Shown: positions 15,468 through 25,845, counted from the stretch's first letter. The stretch: DNA of 64,000 nucleotides from Catenulispora sp. EB89 (GCF_041261445.1 NZ_JBGCCU010000017.1:62001-126000), one strand, 5' to 3'. Notes: generated by a model not told the origin, from the sequence alone. Program-made: numbers and translations.

Positions 15468-17719
15468 CGCAGTTCCGCTGTCGTGATGAGGCGAATCGCG
15501 GCGTCGGCCCACGCGTCGAACGCCGCGCGTCCCGGGTCGGGGCCGAGCGTGCGATTCAGGGCACGAAGATCCGTCGCGCAGCGTCCCAGGCCTGCGGAGT
15601 CGAGGCGGTCGGCCGTCGCGTCCAGGCGTGCGGCGAACGAGGGTGGAAGGTGGCGTGCGCCTCGGTGCGTCATCTCGGCGAGGAGTTCGAAGGCGTTCTC
15701 GATCGCGGCGGTGAGGCGGTCGGGCAGCAGGGCGGCGCCGTCGTCGAGGTCCTGGGAGCCGTCGCCGGACGCCAGGTCGGGGACCACGACGCGGCCCTCG
15801 GCGACCACCGCGATCGGGGTCAGGACCAGGCCTCCGCGGCCGCGCCGGACGGTGGCGGAGACGTAGTCCGGGTCGCGGCGGAGCGCTTCGGCGAGGGCGT
15901 CGAGGGCGCCGGGCGCGACGGAGCGGTACTCGGAGACGATGCGTGCGGTGCCGCCCGCCGCGCCGCGGATGACTGCGGACAGGCGCTGGCTGCCGGGCTC
16001 GTACCAGAGGTGTTCGACCTCTGCGATCTCCACGACGCGCACGTCCTCGGCATCGACGCGCGGCCGCACCAGGCGCGGCGGGAGCCGGTCGAACTCGGCG
16101 GCGAGCGCGTCCAGGTCGCGGGCGAGCAGCGTGCTGGGCAGGTGGCCCCACGCGCCGCCGGACTGGCTGACGGTCGTGCGCGCGACCCGGTTCACCGCCA
16201 GCCGCAGCCGCCGATCGGCGCGCCGGTGCGCGGTCTCGGTCACGACGTTGCCGCCGGCCAGCACCCCCACGGTGCTCCCGGCCAACCGCCGCCCGACGAG
16301 ATCAGAGCCGGTGGCGGCGCCCTCGTAGCGGCCGTCGAGGGTGAGCACGACGCCGGCCGCCGGATCGGCCAGGAACACCAGAGCCCTGCGATCCCCGCCG
16401 ACGGCCAGCACACGGCACCCGAGCGCGGTCAGCCGCAAGCGCCGCAACGCGACCTCGGCCGCCTCCTCGGTCCCCAGCACGCGCGACTTCGGCTGGCCCA
16501 CCGCCGACCCCGCGACCCGAGCGCGCGCGACAAGCTCGGCCAGCAGATCGGCGACCAGCACCTGCTGATGCCGCGCCGCCCGATCGGCATGCGCGGCCAC
16601 CTGGTCGGCCAGATCCTCGGCGGCGAGCAACGGCCACCGCAGGCTCGCGGAGTCGAGATCGCGGCGCACGCGCGCCAGGCGCGGGGTGAAGCCGGCCGCG
16701 AGGTTCGAGACGCCGGTGAGGAAGATGTCGGCGGCGAGGTCTACGGCGGAGGCCAAGGCTTCCGGGACGGCGGTGCCGAGATCCGCGCCACCGCCAGCAC
16801 TCGCACCAGAACCAGAACCACCATGCCCAGCGCCAAGACCGCCAGCCATGCCCCGCGCACCTGCCGCGCCATCGCCCGGACCAGTTGTGCCGCCAGCACC
16901 GGAACCGGCGCCGACTTGCCCAACGCCAAGACCGCTGATGCCAGGCGCGCCAGCCACGCCATCGGCTCCGGCGCCGCCGCCAGCGGCAGAACTGGAACTG
17001 GAACTGGAACTGGAACCGGAGACAGCATCACCACCGGGATCGCCAGCCAGGTCCGGCGCACCTGCCATGCCGGCAGCACTGCCGGGGCCGGAGCCGACTT
17101 CCGCGCGCTCGTCCGCACCCCCCACCGCGAAGTGCCGATCCCCCGCCGCGCTCCCCAACGCCTCCCACGCACGCCAAGCCCACACTGCAAGCGCGATGGC
17201 CTCCTTCGTGTCGCGGGCGTCGCTGCGGGCGTAGGCCAGGTCGTGGGGGACCAGGAAGCGGACTGAGCAGTTCGGCAGTTCGACCCAGGGGACCTGCTCG
17301 GTCGCGGTGGCCGGGTGTACGCGGGCCAGGTAGCCGGTGCTGTGGCGGCGGCGGGCGGTGGCGAAGCTGCGCTTGCCGAGGAGGGCTTCCAGTTCCTCGT
17401 CGGTGAACTCCGATGGCTGCCACTGTTCGAACTCGTCCGTGCCGTCCGAGGCAGTGGCCTGGTACGCCAGCACCACCGCGACCACGTGGCGGCAGGCGCC
17501 GGAGGCGCCGCAGGTGCAGGCCGCCGCTTCCAGGCCGCCGGGTGGGAGGGCGCAGATGACGCCGTCGGGGAAGGTGCCGCGGACGGCGTCCGGGTCCTCG
17601 GCGATGGTGGGGCCGGTGCCGGCTGCGGCTTCCTTCGCCGCGCGCTTGTACAGGCCGCGGTTGGTCAGGGAGACCAGGGCGTCCTCGGTGAGGGCCAGGA
17701 GGTCGGCGCGGGTGGTCAT
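15464..17719 (-). CDS. SWIM zinc-finger protein, last gene of the MoxR/DUF4132 operon
   Basis: This is a 751-residue protein with the SWIM motif CTCGASGACRH at about 68-78 (CxCx5CxH), a fold used for DNA or protein contacts. A low-complexity Gly/Ala/Ser segment at about 210-330 includes a run of nine serines. The C-terminal part is helical and has no recognised catalytic motif. It is the likely counterpart of E. coli YehQ by domain and gene order. ATG 17719 overlaps the VWA stop (ATGA), although the frame stays open upstream. It ends at the IS630 junction with an intact stop. Confidence 0.85.
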   Translation of the reverse strand: MTTRADLLALTEDALVSLTNRGLYKRAAKEAAAGTGPTIAEDPDAVRGTFPDGVICALPPGGLEAAACTCGASGACRHVVAVVLAYQATASDGTDEFEQWQPSEFTDEELEALLGKRSFATARRRHSTGYLARVHPATATEQVPWVELPNCSVRFLVPHDLAYARSDARDTKEAIALAVWAWRAWEALGSAAGDRHFAVGGADERAEVGSGPGSAAGMAGAPDLAGDPGGDAVSGSSSSSSSSSAAGGGAGADGVAGAPGISGLGVGQVGAGSGAGGTTGPGDGAAGARGMAGGLGAGHGGSGSGASAGGGADLGTAVPEALASAVDLAADIFLTGVSNLAAGFTPRLARVRRDLDSASLRWPLLAAEDLADQVAAHADRAARHQQVLVADLLAELVARARVAGSAVGQPKSRVLGTEEAAEVALRRLRLTALGCRVLAVGGDRRALVFLADPAAGVVLTLDGRYEGAATGSDLVGRRLAGSTVGVLAGGNVVTETAHRRADRRLRLAVNRVARTTVSQSGGAWGHLPSTLLARDLDALAAEFDRLPPRLVRPRVDAEDVRVVEIAEVEHLWYEPGSQRLSAVIRGAAGGTARIVSEYRSVAPGALDALAEALRRDPDYVSATVRRGRGGLVLTPIAVVAEGRVVVPDLASGDGSQDLDDGAALLPDRLTAAIENAFELLAEMTHRGARHLPPSFAARLDATADRLDSAGLGRCATDLRALNRTLGPDPGRAAFDAWADAAIRLITTAELR
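16990..17019. repeat. AACTGG hexamer microsatellite
   Basis: Four perfect AACTGG units (16990-17013) plus AACCGG. Within the SWIM gene they encode the serine run on the minus strand, so length changes would keep the frame. Related but less regular accaga/accgga units surround it. Confidence 0.8.
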
Positions 17720-18888
17720 GCGTTCACCGCTTCCGCGACGAACGCCGCCAGTTCGCCGGGGGTCATGGCGCCGACGAAGGCGCCGAGGTCGGCCAGGCGT
17801 TCGCCCATGTCGCGGTCGAAGGCGGGGTTGGCGTCCTCGTCGAGGGCGCACAGGGCGAGGAAGCGGCAGCCCTGTTCGATCAGGGCGCGGGCGCCGCGGA
17901 GCAGGCCTGATTCGCTGCCGCCTTCGTAGAGGTCTGATATCAGGGCCACGATCGTACGGCGGGGGTTGGCGACGAGTTCGCCGGCGTAGCTCACGGCGCG
18001 GGAGATGTCCGTGCCGCCGCCGAGCTGCACCTTCATCAGCAGGTCCACGGGGTCCGTGACGTCGCTGGTCAGATCGACCACCGACGTGTCGAACGCGACC
18101 AGGTGCGTGCGCACGCCGGGCAGCCCCCACAGGCAGGCCGCCGTCACCGCCGAGTGGATCACCGACGACACCATCGACCCCGACTGGTCCACCAGCAGGA
18201 TCACCTGCCAGTTGTCGACGTGCCGCCGGGAGCGTGTGAAGAAGTGCGCGTCCTCGATGTAGAGCTTGCGCTCCTGCGGCTGGTAGTGGCCGAGGTTGCC
18301 GCGCAGGGTGCGCTTCACGTCGAAGTTGCGCGCCAGCCGGACCTGCGACGGACGCCGCAGCCGGGTGCCGGAGAACGCCACCCGCACCTCGGTCGCCAGC
18401 TTGCGCATCATCTCCGCGACCACCGCCGCGACCAGCTTGCGGGCCAGCTCCAGCACCTTCGGGTCCATCAGGTGCTTGGTCCGCAGCACCGCCTTCAGCA
18501 GCGCCGGGCTCGGCTCGACGCGCTCCAGCACCTTCGGGTCGGTGACGATGTCATGGATCTGATACCGGTCCACCGCGTCCCGGGTCAGCCGCTCCACCGT
18601 CTCCTTGGGGAACAGCCGCGTGATCCCGTCCAGCCAGTCGACGGTCGTGAGCACCGAGTCCTCGCTGCCGCCGGGACCCTTCGGGCCGCCCGACGTGGCG
18701 CCGCCCTTCCGGACGCCGCGCTGCGCCAGGTCGTCGTCCCGGCCGTACAGCCAGTCCAACGCCGCGTCGCGCGAGGCGTTGTCAGGGCTCAGCGACGTAC
18801 CGGAGGAGGCGGGGGCGCCGAGGATCATCCGCCATCGCTCCAAAGCGGCGGCCGCCGCGTCATCAGGCTCCTGAGAAACAGCGCTCAC
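17716..18888 (-). CDS. VWA domain protein (YehP-like), partner of the MoxR ATPase
   Basis: This is a 390-residue protein with a C-terminal von Willebrand A domain. The MIDAS motif DQSGSM is at 234-239, GGGTDI supplies the Thr, and ISDLYEGG the distal Asp, so metal-dependent ligand binding should work. The N-terminal 230 residues are helical. VWA proteins act as substrate adaptors for MoxR ATPases. GTG 18888 was chosen for its GTGA overlap with the DUF5682 stop; the longer open frame is low-complexity shadow. It ends in ATGA with the SWIM gene. Confidence 0.9.
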   Translation of the reverse strand: MSAVSQEPDDAAAAALERWRMILGAPASSGTSLSPDNASRDAALDWLYGRDDDLAQRGVRKGGATSGGPKGPGGSEDSVLTTVDWLDGITRLFPKETVERLTRDAVDRYQIHDIVTDPKVLERVEPSPALLKAVLRTKHLMDPKVLELARKLVAAVVAEMMRKLATEVRVAFSGTRLRRPSQVRLARNFDVKRTLRGNLGHYQPQERKLYIEDAHFFTRSRRHVDNWQVILLVDQSGSMVSSVIHSAVTAACLWGLPGVRTHLVAFDTSVVDLTSDVTDPVDLLMKVQLGGGTDISRAVSYAGELVANPRRTIVALISDLYEGGSESGLLRGARALIEQGCRFLALCALDEDANPAFDRDMGERLADLGAFVGAMTPGELAAFVAEAVNA

Positions 18889-21290
18889 CGGACCAGCCCC
18901 TCCCGCTCCAGCACCGCCTGCACATGGCTGTCCAGCTCCCGTCCTCGCGCCAGGGCCAGCGGATCGTCCAGCTTCCCGCGCACCATCGACCGCGCCGAAT
19001 CCTCCACCCCGTACAACCGCAGCACCTGCCCGGCGATCGTCTCGCGTTCGCGCGGCGGGAAGTACGCGAACGCCTGCCGCAACGCCGGCAACGCGACCAG
19101 CAGGTCCCGATCCGTCATCGCGGTGACCAGATCGTCCAGCACCGTCAGCACCGGCGCCTCCTCCAGGCACTGCTCCCGCGCCAGCGCGAACAGCCCGCCG
19201 AGCCAGTCCCCGAGGCTCGCCGGATTCCCGGCGGCCCGGATGGTGCGCTCGGCGTCCGCCGGCGGCGTGCCCAGCGACCAGCCGAACCCGAACGCCGCGC
19301 CCCGCAGGTCCGGCCCGGCCTCCGCGTTGTCCGCGATTCGCGCCATCACCTCCAGCGCACGCGCCGGGTCCAGACCGAGCCGGGCCGCCGCGTGCCGCAC
19401 CGCGTCCCGTACCGCCCGAACCGCGGCGATCCGCCGCGGCGCGGCAGGCGCGCCCGGAGTGCCCGGCGCCGATTCCACCAGCCACAGCAGCCGGTCCACG
19501 GCCGCGCCGATGACGATCCCCAGCGTCTCCGACTGCTGAGCGTCGAGCAGCTGATCGTGCCGCCACAGGCCCAGCACGGCGGCCAGCACCTCGCCCAGCG
19601 GCTCGGGATCGCTGCCGGTGGCCACGGACAACGACAGCGAGGCCAGCACCTCCCGCGACCAGTCCTCGATCCCGCACAGCACCGCGTCGAACAGCGCCTT
19701 CGCGGCGGCGTCCAGGTTCCCGCCGCCCTGCACGCGCTCCCCCAGCCGCGCCGTCGCCGCCAGCTCGACCGTCGGGCCGTAGCCGCCGGCCTCGATCAGC
19801 GCGGCCAGCCGGTCCTGTTCGGCGCTGATCCGCCACTCCTCGGTGAACGTGCTGTCCTCGGCCGCCGGATCCGGCCCGGAGAGCCGGCGATAGCCCGGGA
19901 TACCCAGGACCCTGAGTCGGTGCAGCAGCCGCGAGGCGTCACGCTCGGCGACGACCGTGAGGTCGAGCGTCACAGAGTTCTTATCCGCCAGCCCGTGCCG
20001 CTCCAGCTCCGCCTCGGCGTCGTGCACCAGTGGCGGCAGCGGCGTGTCCTTGTGCAGCCGGCCGACCCGGTCGCCGGACAGCGCCGCGACCATCTCCACG
20101 ACCGCCGGATGCGTCCCCGGCGCCAGCAGCCGGCGCCCGGTCCAGGGCAGCGGCTGGTCCAGCGCCTCGCCGACCAGCGCCGACACCAGGCCGTCGAGCA
20201 GATCGGCGCGGGCCGGATGACGGTGCCCGCGCACGGCCGCCAGGCCCTCGCCGTTGACCCGCGCCGCGATGAGGTCGGCGGTCGAGACCCGCTGGCTGCG
20301 GCCGCGCAGCCGCTGCACGACCTCCTCGGTCAGCGCCGCGGCCGCCGCGCGCGGCCCCAGCTCCCACAGCCGCTGGTAGTAGCCCGGGGAGGGCATGCCG
20401 GACTGGTAGCCGTCGAAGGCGTCGAGGCGCTTGAACGAGTAGGGCACCAGGTAGCTGACGGCGGAATCGACGGGTACCGGTTCGAGCTCAGGCCAGCCGG
20501 CAGCCGCGACAACTGCCTCGGCCTCGGCCTCGCCCGCGAGCCGCAACAACGCCGGCCGGTGGAATCCGCCGCACACCACCAGCACCGGCCGATCAGGACT
20601 CTGACGCAGCGCGGCCGAGATCCAGCGCGCCATGTACTGCTCACGGATCTCGTCGGACGTCGGCTCGCTCTGGTCGCCCGGCTCCCGGTCGGCGTCGGAC
20701 GCCGACCTGACCACGTCGAAGTACGTGTTCAGCCGCTCGCCGAGCTCCGCCGACGGCACCTCGGAAGCCTCGATCTCCGCCATGTGGTCCCACAGCGTGT
20801 CGATGTTGTCCATCCCGAACTGCCGGCACAGTTCGTCCACAACCTGTGTGTAACGCAGCTCGGCGTCGGCGTACCGGTTGGTCAGCACCGAGAACGCCGG
20901 ATGCCAGGCCGGCAGGTCCATGAACCGCACCTCGGCCCCGGCCCGCGTGCCCTCGGTCAGCGCGACCCACTCCGGCGAGTACTCGCAGAACGGCGACCAC
21001 GAGCCGCGCGCCATCGAGCCGTCCCGCACCGACGTGAACACCGCGACCGGCAGCTCGTGCCCGAGCAGGAACTCCCCGATCCGGTCGTTCATGTCGGACG
21101 GGCCCTCGATCAGCACGTGCGCCGGCCGCAGCCGCTCGATCGCCTCGCGGACCAGGCCCGCGCACGCCGGGCTGTGGTGTCTGACGCCGACGATGGTGAG
21201 GTTCCCGACGGCGTCCGCGGTCGGCGTCGAGCCCGGCGTCGCGGCCGGCGTCGAGCCCGTCGGCGGAGCCACCTTCTCAGAGGACGCCAT
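18885..21290 (-). CDS. DUF5682 family protein (YehM-like)
   Basis: This is an 801-residue protein. Its start region GVRHHSPACA, HVLIEGPSD and VLVVCGGFHRPALL is typical of DUF5682, which recalls the TraB/erythromycin-esterase-like fold with conserved His and Glu; an enzymatic role is unproven. The rest is helical. ATG 21290 overlaps the stop of the ATPase gene by one base (TGATG). In E. coli the equivalent position between YehL and YehP is held by YehM. The MoxR-DUF5682-VWA-SWIM order is kept here. Confidence 0.85.
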   Translation of the reverse strand: MASSEKVAPPTGSTPAATPGSTPTADAVGNLTIVGVRHHSPACAGLVREAIERLRPAHVLIEGPSDMNDRIGEFLLGHELPVAVFTSVRDGSMARGSWSPFCEYSPEWVALTEGTRAGAEVRFMDLPAWHPAFSVLTNRYADAELRYTQVVDELCRQFGMDNIDTLWDHMAEIEASEVPSAELGERLNTYFDVVRSASDADREPGDQSEPTSDEIREQYMARWISAALRQSPDRPVLVVCGGFHRPALLRLAGEAEAEAVVAAAGWPELEPVPVDSAVSYLVPYSFKRLDAFDGYQSGMPSPGYYQRLWELGPRAAAAALTEEVVQRLRGRSQRVSTADLIAARVNGEGLAAVRGHRHPARADLLDGLVSALVGEALDQPLPWTGRRLLAPGTHPAVVEMVAALSGDRVGRLHKDTPLPPLVHDAEAELERHGLADKNSVTLDLTVVAERDASRLLHRLRVLGIPGYRRLSGPDPAAEDSTFTEEWRISAEQDRLAALIEAGGYGPTVELAATARLGERVQGGGNLDAAAKALFDAVLCGIEDWSREVLASLSLSVATGSDPEPLGEVLAAVLGLWRHDQLLDAQQSETLGIVIGAAVDRLLWLVESAPGTPGAPAAPRRIAAVRAVRDAVRHAAARLGLDPARALEVMARIADNAEAGPDLRGAAFGFGWSLGTPPADAERTIRAAGNPASLGDWLGGLFALAREQCLEEAPVLTVLDDLVTAMTDRDLLVALPALRQAFAYFPPRERETIAGQVLRLYGVEDSARSMVRGKLDDPLALARGRELDSHVQAVLEREGLVR

Positions 21291-22429
21291 CAGCCGGGCA
21301 GCCGGTGCCGCGCGTCGTACAGCTCCTGCCACTGGTCGCCCTTGCGCCGCTGCGCGTGCTGCTCCAGATACGTGCGCAGCTTCGCCAGGTCGTCGGCGTT
21401 GTCCTTCGCCGCGGTCCCGGCCAGGCACTCCACGATGTCCGTGGCCGTCCCGGCGTCACCGCGCAGGAACCAGCCGCGCAGGCCCACGGCGTGCGCCACC
21501 GAGACCGCCTCGGCGGTGCTCATCACCGACGACAGCCGCTCCATCGCGTCGCCCCGGTCGGTCTTGCCCTCGCGCAGTTCGCGGAACGCGGTGACCAGCA
21601 CCTCCAGCACGTCGCGGCGCGGCGGCACGGTGACGCCGGAGCCCTCCAGCAGATGCGTCGCCTCCTGCTCGACCAGGGCGAGTTCGGTGGCGAAGTCGGT
21701 GATCGCGAACACGGTCTCGAAGTTGAAGCGCCGCTTGAGGGCCGCGCTCATCTCGTTCACGCCGCGGTCCCGGGTGTTCGCCGTCGCGATGACGTTGAAC
21801 CCCTCGCGCGCGAAGACCAGCGCGTCCTCGCCGGTCAGCTCCGGGACCGCCATCACCCGGTCCGACAGCGGCGAGAGCAGGCAGTCCTGCACCTCCAGCG
21901 GGCAGCGCGTGATCTCCTCGAACCGCACCACCCGGCCCTCGGTCATGCCGCGGTACAGCGGCGCCGGGACCAGCGACTTGGTCGAGGGGCCCTCGGCGAC
22001 CAGCAGCGCGTAGTTCCACGAGTACTTGATCTGGTCCTCGGTGGTGGCCGCGCCGCCCTGCACGGTGAGCGTCGAGTCGCCGCTGACCGCCGCCGCCAGC
22101 AGCTCCGACAGCAGCGACTTGGCGGTACCGGGCTCGCCGACCAGCATCAGGCCCCTGCTGGTGGCCAGCGAGACCAGCGCGCGGTCGATCAGCGAGGGGT
22201 CGCCGACGAACTTGCGGCTGATGCCGACCCGCTCGTCGCCGAGGATGAAACGCCGCGCGGCGCGCAGGCTCAGCGCCCAGCCCGGAGGCCGCTCACCGGA
22301 GTCGTCGGCGCGCAGCCGCGCCAGCTCGTCGGCGTAGCGGACCTCGGCGGCCGGGCGCTGGACGCGCTTGCCGCCGGCGCCCGAACCCGAGTCCGAGCCC
22401 GCGTCCCCGGCACTGTTCTTGGCGGTCAC
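21290..22429 (-). CDS. MoxR-family AAA+ ATPase (YehL-like)
   Basis: This is a 379-residue AAA+ ATPase with Walker A GEPGTAKS at about 98-105, Walker B VVRFEEI at about 167-173, sensor-1 IATAN near 214-218 and an arginine-rich LKRRF after it. The features and neighbours match the YehL subfamily of MoxR ATPases, which work with VWA proteins in protein remodelling or metal insertion. GTG 22429 overlaps the stop of the last DUF4132 gene (GTGA). The N-terminal 50 residues are probably disordered. Confidence 0.93.
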   Translation of the reverse strand: MTAKNSAGDAGSDSGSGAGGKRVQRPAAEVRYADELARLRADDSGERPPGWALSLRAARRFILGDERVGISRKFVGDPSLIDRALVSLATSRGLMLVGEPGTAKSLLSELLAAAVSGDSTLTVQGGAATTEDQIKYSWNYALLVAEGPSTKSLVPAPLYRGMTEGRVVRFEEITRCPLEVQDCLLSPLSDRVMAVPELTGEDALVFAREGFNVIATANTRDRGVNEMSAALKRRFNFETVFAITDFATELALVEQEATHLLEGSGVTVPPRRDVLEVLVTAFRELREGKTDRGDAMERLSSVMSTAEAVSVAHAVGLRGWFLRGDAGTATDIVECLAGTAAKDNADDLAKLRTYLEQHAQRRKGDQWQELYDARHRLPG

Positions 22430-25400
22430 TGTGCGGTCACCTCAGTCAGATCGCGAAGTATTTCGGATGCGGTCACAGGGTCGAGTGTGCCGAACGGGTC
22501 CGACCGTTCGGGAACCGGGAGGCAGTAGCCGGTCCCGTCGCGGGATATCCACACGCCCTCGAAGGTCTGCTCCTCGGACTCCGCGATGTTTCCGACGGCG
22601 ATCCCGGGATCGAGGGTCGCGAACAGGACGCGGCCATCGGGCAGCGGCCGGGCGATGTACACCTCGATCCCGTTGTCCCAGGGCTCGCCGCGCACCCAGC
22701 CGCGCCGGGTCAGCCCGGCCACCTTGCCGGCCGGCATTTCGATGTCGTCGAACCGGTTCAGGACCAGCGCCGCGCGCTCGGCGTCGGTGAGGACGTGCGG
22801 CTGCCGGCCGAGCTGCGCGAACGGCTGCAGGATCTGGTAGTCGGCCAGCACGTCGGACCAGCGTCCGACCAGCTCGCCGAGGTCCAGCGGATGCGCGACG
22901 CCGACCACGGCGCCGTCGGGCAGCGTGAAGACGTCGTCGTCGAGGTCTGCGAAGGTCAGGTCCTCGGCGACGCGGAAGGTCTCGACCAGCACGCCCCGCG
23001 CGTCGAACGTCCCCCACACCACCTGCCGCGCGATATGGCGCACCAGCGGATGCCGCACGAAGAAGGCGGTGAACTCCGCCGGCTCCCAGCGCCGCCGCAG
23101 GACCATGGCCCGCTCCAGCCGCGCGACCTGGTCCGCGACCACGGTGCGGGCCTGCTTCTTCAGCGCCGAGAAGTCTCGGACGGCCGCCGCGGCCAGGTCG
23201 GGATCGTCGGTCGCGGCAGGCTTCGGCAGGGTCTTGAGACGCCTGCCGGACTCGTCACGCACGGAAGGCTTCAGCTCGGCGTCGAATTCGACGACGAACC
23301 GCCGCGGCCCGAAGTCCAGCGTCATCGCGCCGTTCGCGTCCAGGCCGAGGTCCGGGACCACGCGATCGGCGAGCTGTTCGGCGGTCAGGCCCAGACCCTC
23401 GGCGATCTCCGCGATCTTCTCCGCGGCCCGGTCCTTCAGGGCCTTGAACTTCAGGCGCTGGGCGATGCCGGCCAACGTGGTCAGTGCGAGATCGGTGCCG
23501 ATCGAGGCGAAGACGTCCAAAGCCTTGACCGCGCGGGCGTGGCCGTTCTCCCCCGGCCAGGCGCGGATCAGCGGATCCAGGCGGTGCACGGTCTCGTCGT
23601 CGCCGAACCAGCACAGCGCGAGGAGGACCCACGCGGACTCGCTCGGGTAGCCGGCCAGCCGCCAGTTCTCCATCAGCGCCCAGGAGTACTCGCGCAACGA
23701 GACGGCGTCGCAGAGCTCTTTGACCGTCTCGATGCCGTCGTACGGATCACCGGGCTTGGACAGGGTCAGCATCTGTCCGAGGTGACGGACCGCTTCTGCA
23801 GGCAGCCCGGCAGTGCCGTCGGCGAGCACGATCTGAGGCAGAGTAAAGGATTCCGCCCACCTCGGTACCTCTGGCAGGGTCTTCGGCAGCTCCTCGCCGC
23901 CGGCGGAGTCCATCAGAACTCTGATGGCCGCTGCTGCCTGATCGCCGTAGTTCTCGGCCGCGATCGCTATCACGTCGACGCCCGCCTTGTCACCGAGCCA
24001 ACGCACGGTCCGGGCTGCTGCCTGGCGGTCCTTGCCAGGCTTGCCGACGGCTGCGGGGATCAGCTGTTCGGCGGCGTAGTCCGCATGGCGCGTGAGCCAG
24101 CGGACAGCGTCGGCGCGGCCGGTCGTGCGCTGCGTGAGGGCCACGGCGACGGTGGCGGCGATCTCGGGGCTGCGGAACGGCTGGATCAGGCCCAGGCGAT
24201 GCGACGCGGTGGCCTTCAGCGCCATGGGAAGCCCCAGAACCTCGAACCGGGCCAGGTAGACCCGGGCCCATCCGTCGCGTTCGCCGACCGGGGGCTGCCG
24301 ACCGGCCGCCAGCAGCGGACGGACCAGTTCGTCGGCCGCCCGGCAGAAGAAGCGCCGGTAGTTGATCTGCCGCCAGACGCCGTCGATCTCGCGCCAATCG
24401 CTGCGGTAATCGCCCCGAGCGGCGATGAAGGCCGCGATGACGGCGTCATCCGGCTCGGTCGGGTGGCGCTGGTCGCGAAACCGCGTCGCCAGCCATTCCT
24501 CGCGCTCGCCGTCGGCCCACACCGCACAAGCTCCGGCCGGGGCTGTCAGGCCTTTGACGACCACCGGCGCGGCGGCCGCGTCGCGGTTGACCCATGGCGG
24601 CGCGACGAGGACCGCCGGCAACGTCGCCGCCGCAGCATCGGGAAGAGCACGCGGAGGATCGAGCGCCGTCTCGGCCCGGGCTCGCGCGGCCGGGCTGAGA
24701 GTCGGCAGCTCCTCGCGAGCGAGATCGGGATAGGCGTTCGCGTGGAGGGCCAGCGCATGTGTCACGTGCTTGGCCCAGAGTGTCCGATCCCGGTCTGCGA
24801 CGGCCTCGCCCGGCGCGCCGGGGTCGGTCTCGGCCAGGACGCGGAGTGTGCGGCGGGGGAACAGCTTGCCGCCGGCAAGCAGGTAGTGCCGTACCCCCTT
24901 CGTGCCCAGGTGGTCTGTCAGGGCCCGAATGGACTCCTCACTACCCAACTCCGAGAGCAAGGTAAGCAAGTCACTGTCGACACGCCATGACTTGTCGAGC
25001 CACGGCACGAACACCGGTGCCACCGCTGGGCCGACCGACGCCAGCAGTGTCGGCACTATCTCCTCCTGCCCGGGCCAGTTCAGCCACGGCTGACGCTCCG
25101 CGTACTCCCGGGCCTGAACGCTCGTGGTGAGTGCGGCGGCCAGCAGGCAGCAGGCAGGGTCCACCATCCTGCGGCCGTCGAGTACCTCGGAGTCCCGGAG
25201 GTCGGCATCGACCCACTCAGTACGCTCCCGGAACAGGAACGAGGTCAACACTCGCTGGTCGCGGCTGCCGTCGCGGTACTCGGCGGCCGCGGCCATCGCT
25301 TCGGCGTATTCAGCATCAGTGGCATCGGCCAACAACGCGAGCAGACGCGCCGCAGAACTCAAGCGAGGGCCGCATTGAGCGGACACCGGACCGCGACGAA

Positions 25401-25845
25401 ACTGCGGATTCTGGCGCCTGCCGCGCAGATAGCTGTGCCGTACGGCGTGTACTCCGTGCAACTCGGCCATCCCACGGACCGCGAAGGCGAGGCCGCGGCT
25501 CAGGACCCAGCTGTCCGCGAAACGGCGCGGCACCATGGTGAACATCGCGACGTCAATAATGAGTGCCGCGCGCAGGCCGGCCTGGAGCGGAGAGGCAGTC
25601 GTCAGAGTGTCGAACCCGGGGTGCGTCGCAGCCTCGACCAGATCCCGGTCCGACCCCGGATCGACGATGGCGCGCCGGTAGTACCCGTCCACCTTCTGGC
25701 GGAGATCGTCCATCCATTCGACCATCTCGCCCAACGGCTCGTCGATCGTCGTCGCCGCGCCCCCGTCGCCCCGGCGCCGGAGCACCTTCGTGCGAAAGCG
25801 TTCCGGCAGGACGAACTCCTCGTCCGCAGTAACGGTCGCGGTCAC
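22426..25845 (-). CDS. DUF4132 protein D (fourth in operon)
   Basis: This is a 1,139-residue protein. A long helical-repeat region carries the motifs shared by all four copies: a PLQA segment, SFLFRERTEW, PPW followed by GLTAP, and VKELCDAVSL. The C-terminal DUF4132 region follows, with FRVAEDLTFADLDDD, GVAHPLDLG, DYQILQPFAQLGR and RRGW. No N-terminal WGR domain is seen, unlike E. coli YehI. It is most similar by eye to copy A (WPG..GHARAV, VVPDLGLD, LDPVTASEIL at the C-terminus). GTG 25845 follows the copy C stop after 2 nt, while the open frame extends further upstream. It ends in GTGA with the ATPase gene. Confidence 0.85.
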   Translation of the reverse strand: MTATVTADEEFVLPERFRTKVLRRRGDGGAATTIDEPLGEMVEWMDDLRQKVDGYYRRAIVDPGSDRDLVEAATHPGFDTLTTASPLQAGLRAALIIDVAMFTMVPRRFADSWVLSRGLAFAVRGMAELHGVHAVRHSYLRGRRQNPQFRRGPVSAQCGPRLSSAARLLALLADATDAEYAEAMAAAAEYRDGSRDQRVLTSFLFRERTEWVDADLRDSEVLDGRRMVDPACCLLAAALTTSVQAREYAERQPWLNWPGQEEIVPTLLASVGPAVAPVFVPWLDKSWRVDSDLLTLLSELGSEESIRALTDHLGTKGVRHYLLAGGKLFPRRTLRVLAETDPGAPGEAVADRDRTLWAKHVTHALALHANAYPDLAREELPTLSPAARARAETALDPPRALPDAAAATLPAVLVAPPWVNRDAAAAPVVVKGLTAPAGACAVWADGEREEWLATRFRDQRHPTEPDDAVIAAFIAARGDYRSDWREIDGVWRQINYRRFFCRAADELVRPLLAAGRQPPVGERDGWARVYLARFEVLGLPMALKATASHRLGLIQPFRSPEIAATVAVALTQRTTGRADAVRWLTRHADYAAEQLIPAAVGKPGKDRQAAARTVRWLGDKAGVDVIAIAAENYGDQAAAAIRVLMDSAGGEELPKTLPEVPRWAESFTLPQIVLADGTAGLPAEAVRHLGQMLTLSKPGDPYDGIETVKELCDAVSLREYSWALMENWRLAGYPSESAWVLLALCWFGDDETVHRLDPLIRAWPGENGHARAVKALDVFASIGTDLALTTLAGIAQRLKFKALKDRAAEKIAEIAEGLGLTAEQLADRVVPDLGLDANGAMTLDFGPRRFVVEFDAELKPSVRDESGRRLKTLPKPAATDDPDLAAAAVRDFSALKKQARTVVADQVARLERAMVLRRRWEPAEFTAFFVRHPLVRHIARQVVWGTFDARGVLVETFRVAEDLTFADLDDDVFTLPDGAVVGVAHPLDLGELVGRWSDVLADYQILQPFAQLGRQPHVLTDAERAALVLNRFDDIEMPAGKVAGLTRRGWVRGEPWDNGIEVYIARPLPDGRVLFATLDPGIAVGNIAESEEQTFEGVWISRDGTGYCLPVPERSDPFGTLDPVTASEILRDLTEVTAQ

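Noticed and set aside
18924..22013. 1,029-residue plus-strand open frame
   Set aside because: It is antisense to the VWA, DUF5682 and MoxR genes, very Arg/Gln/Pro-rich, and arises from the GC-biased third positions of the real genes.
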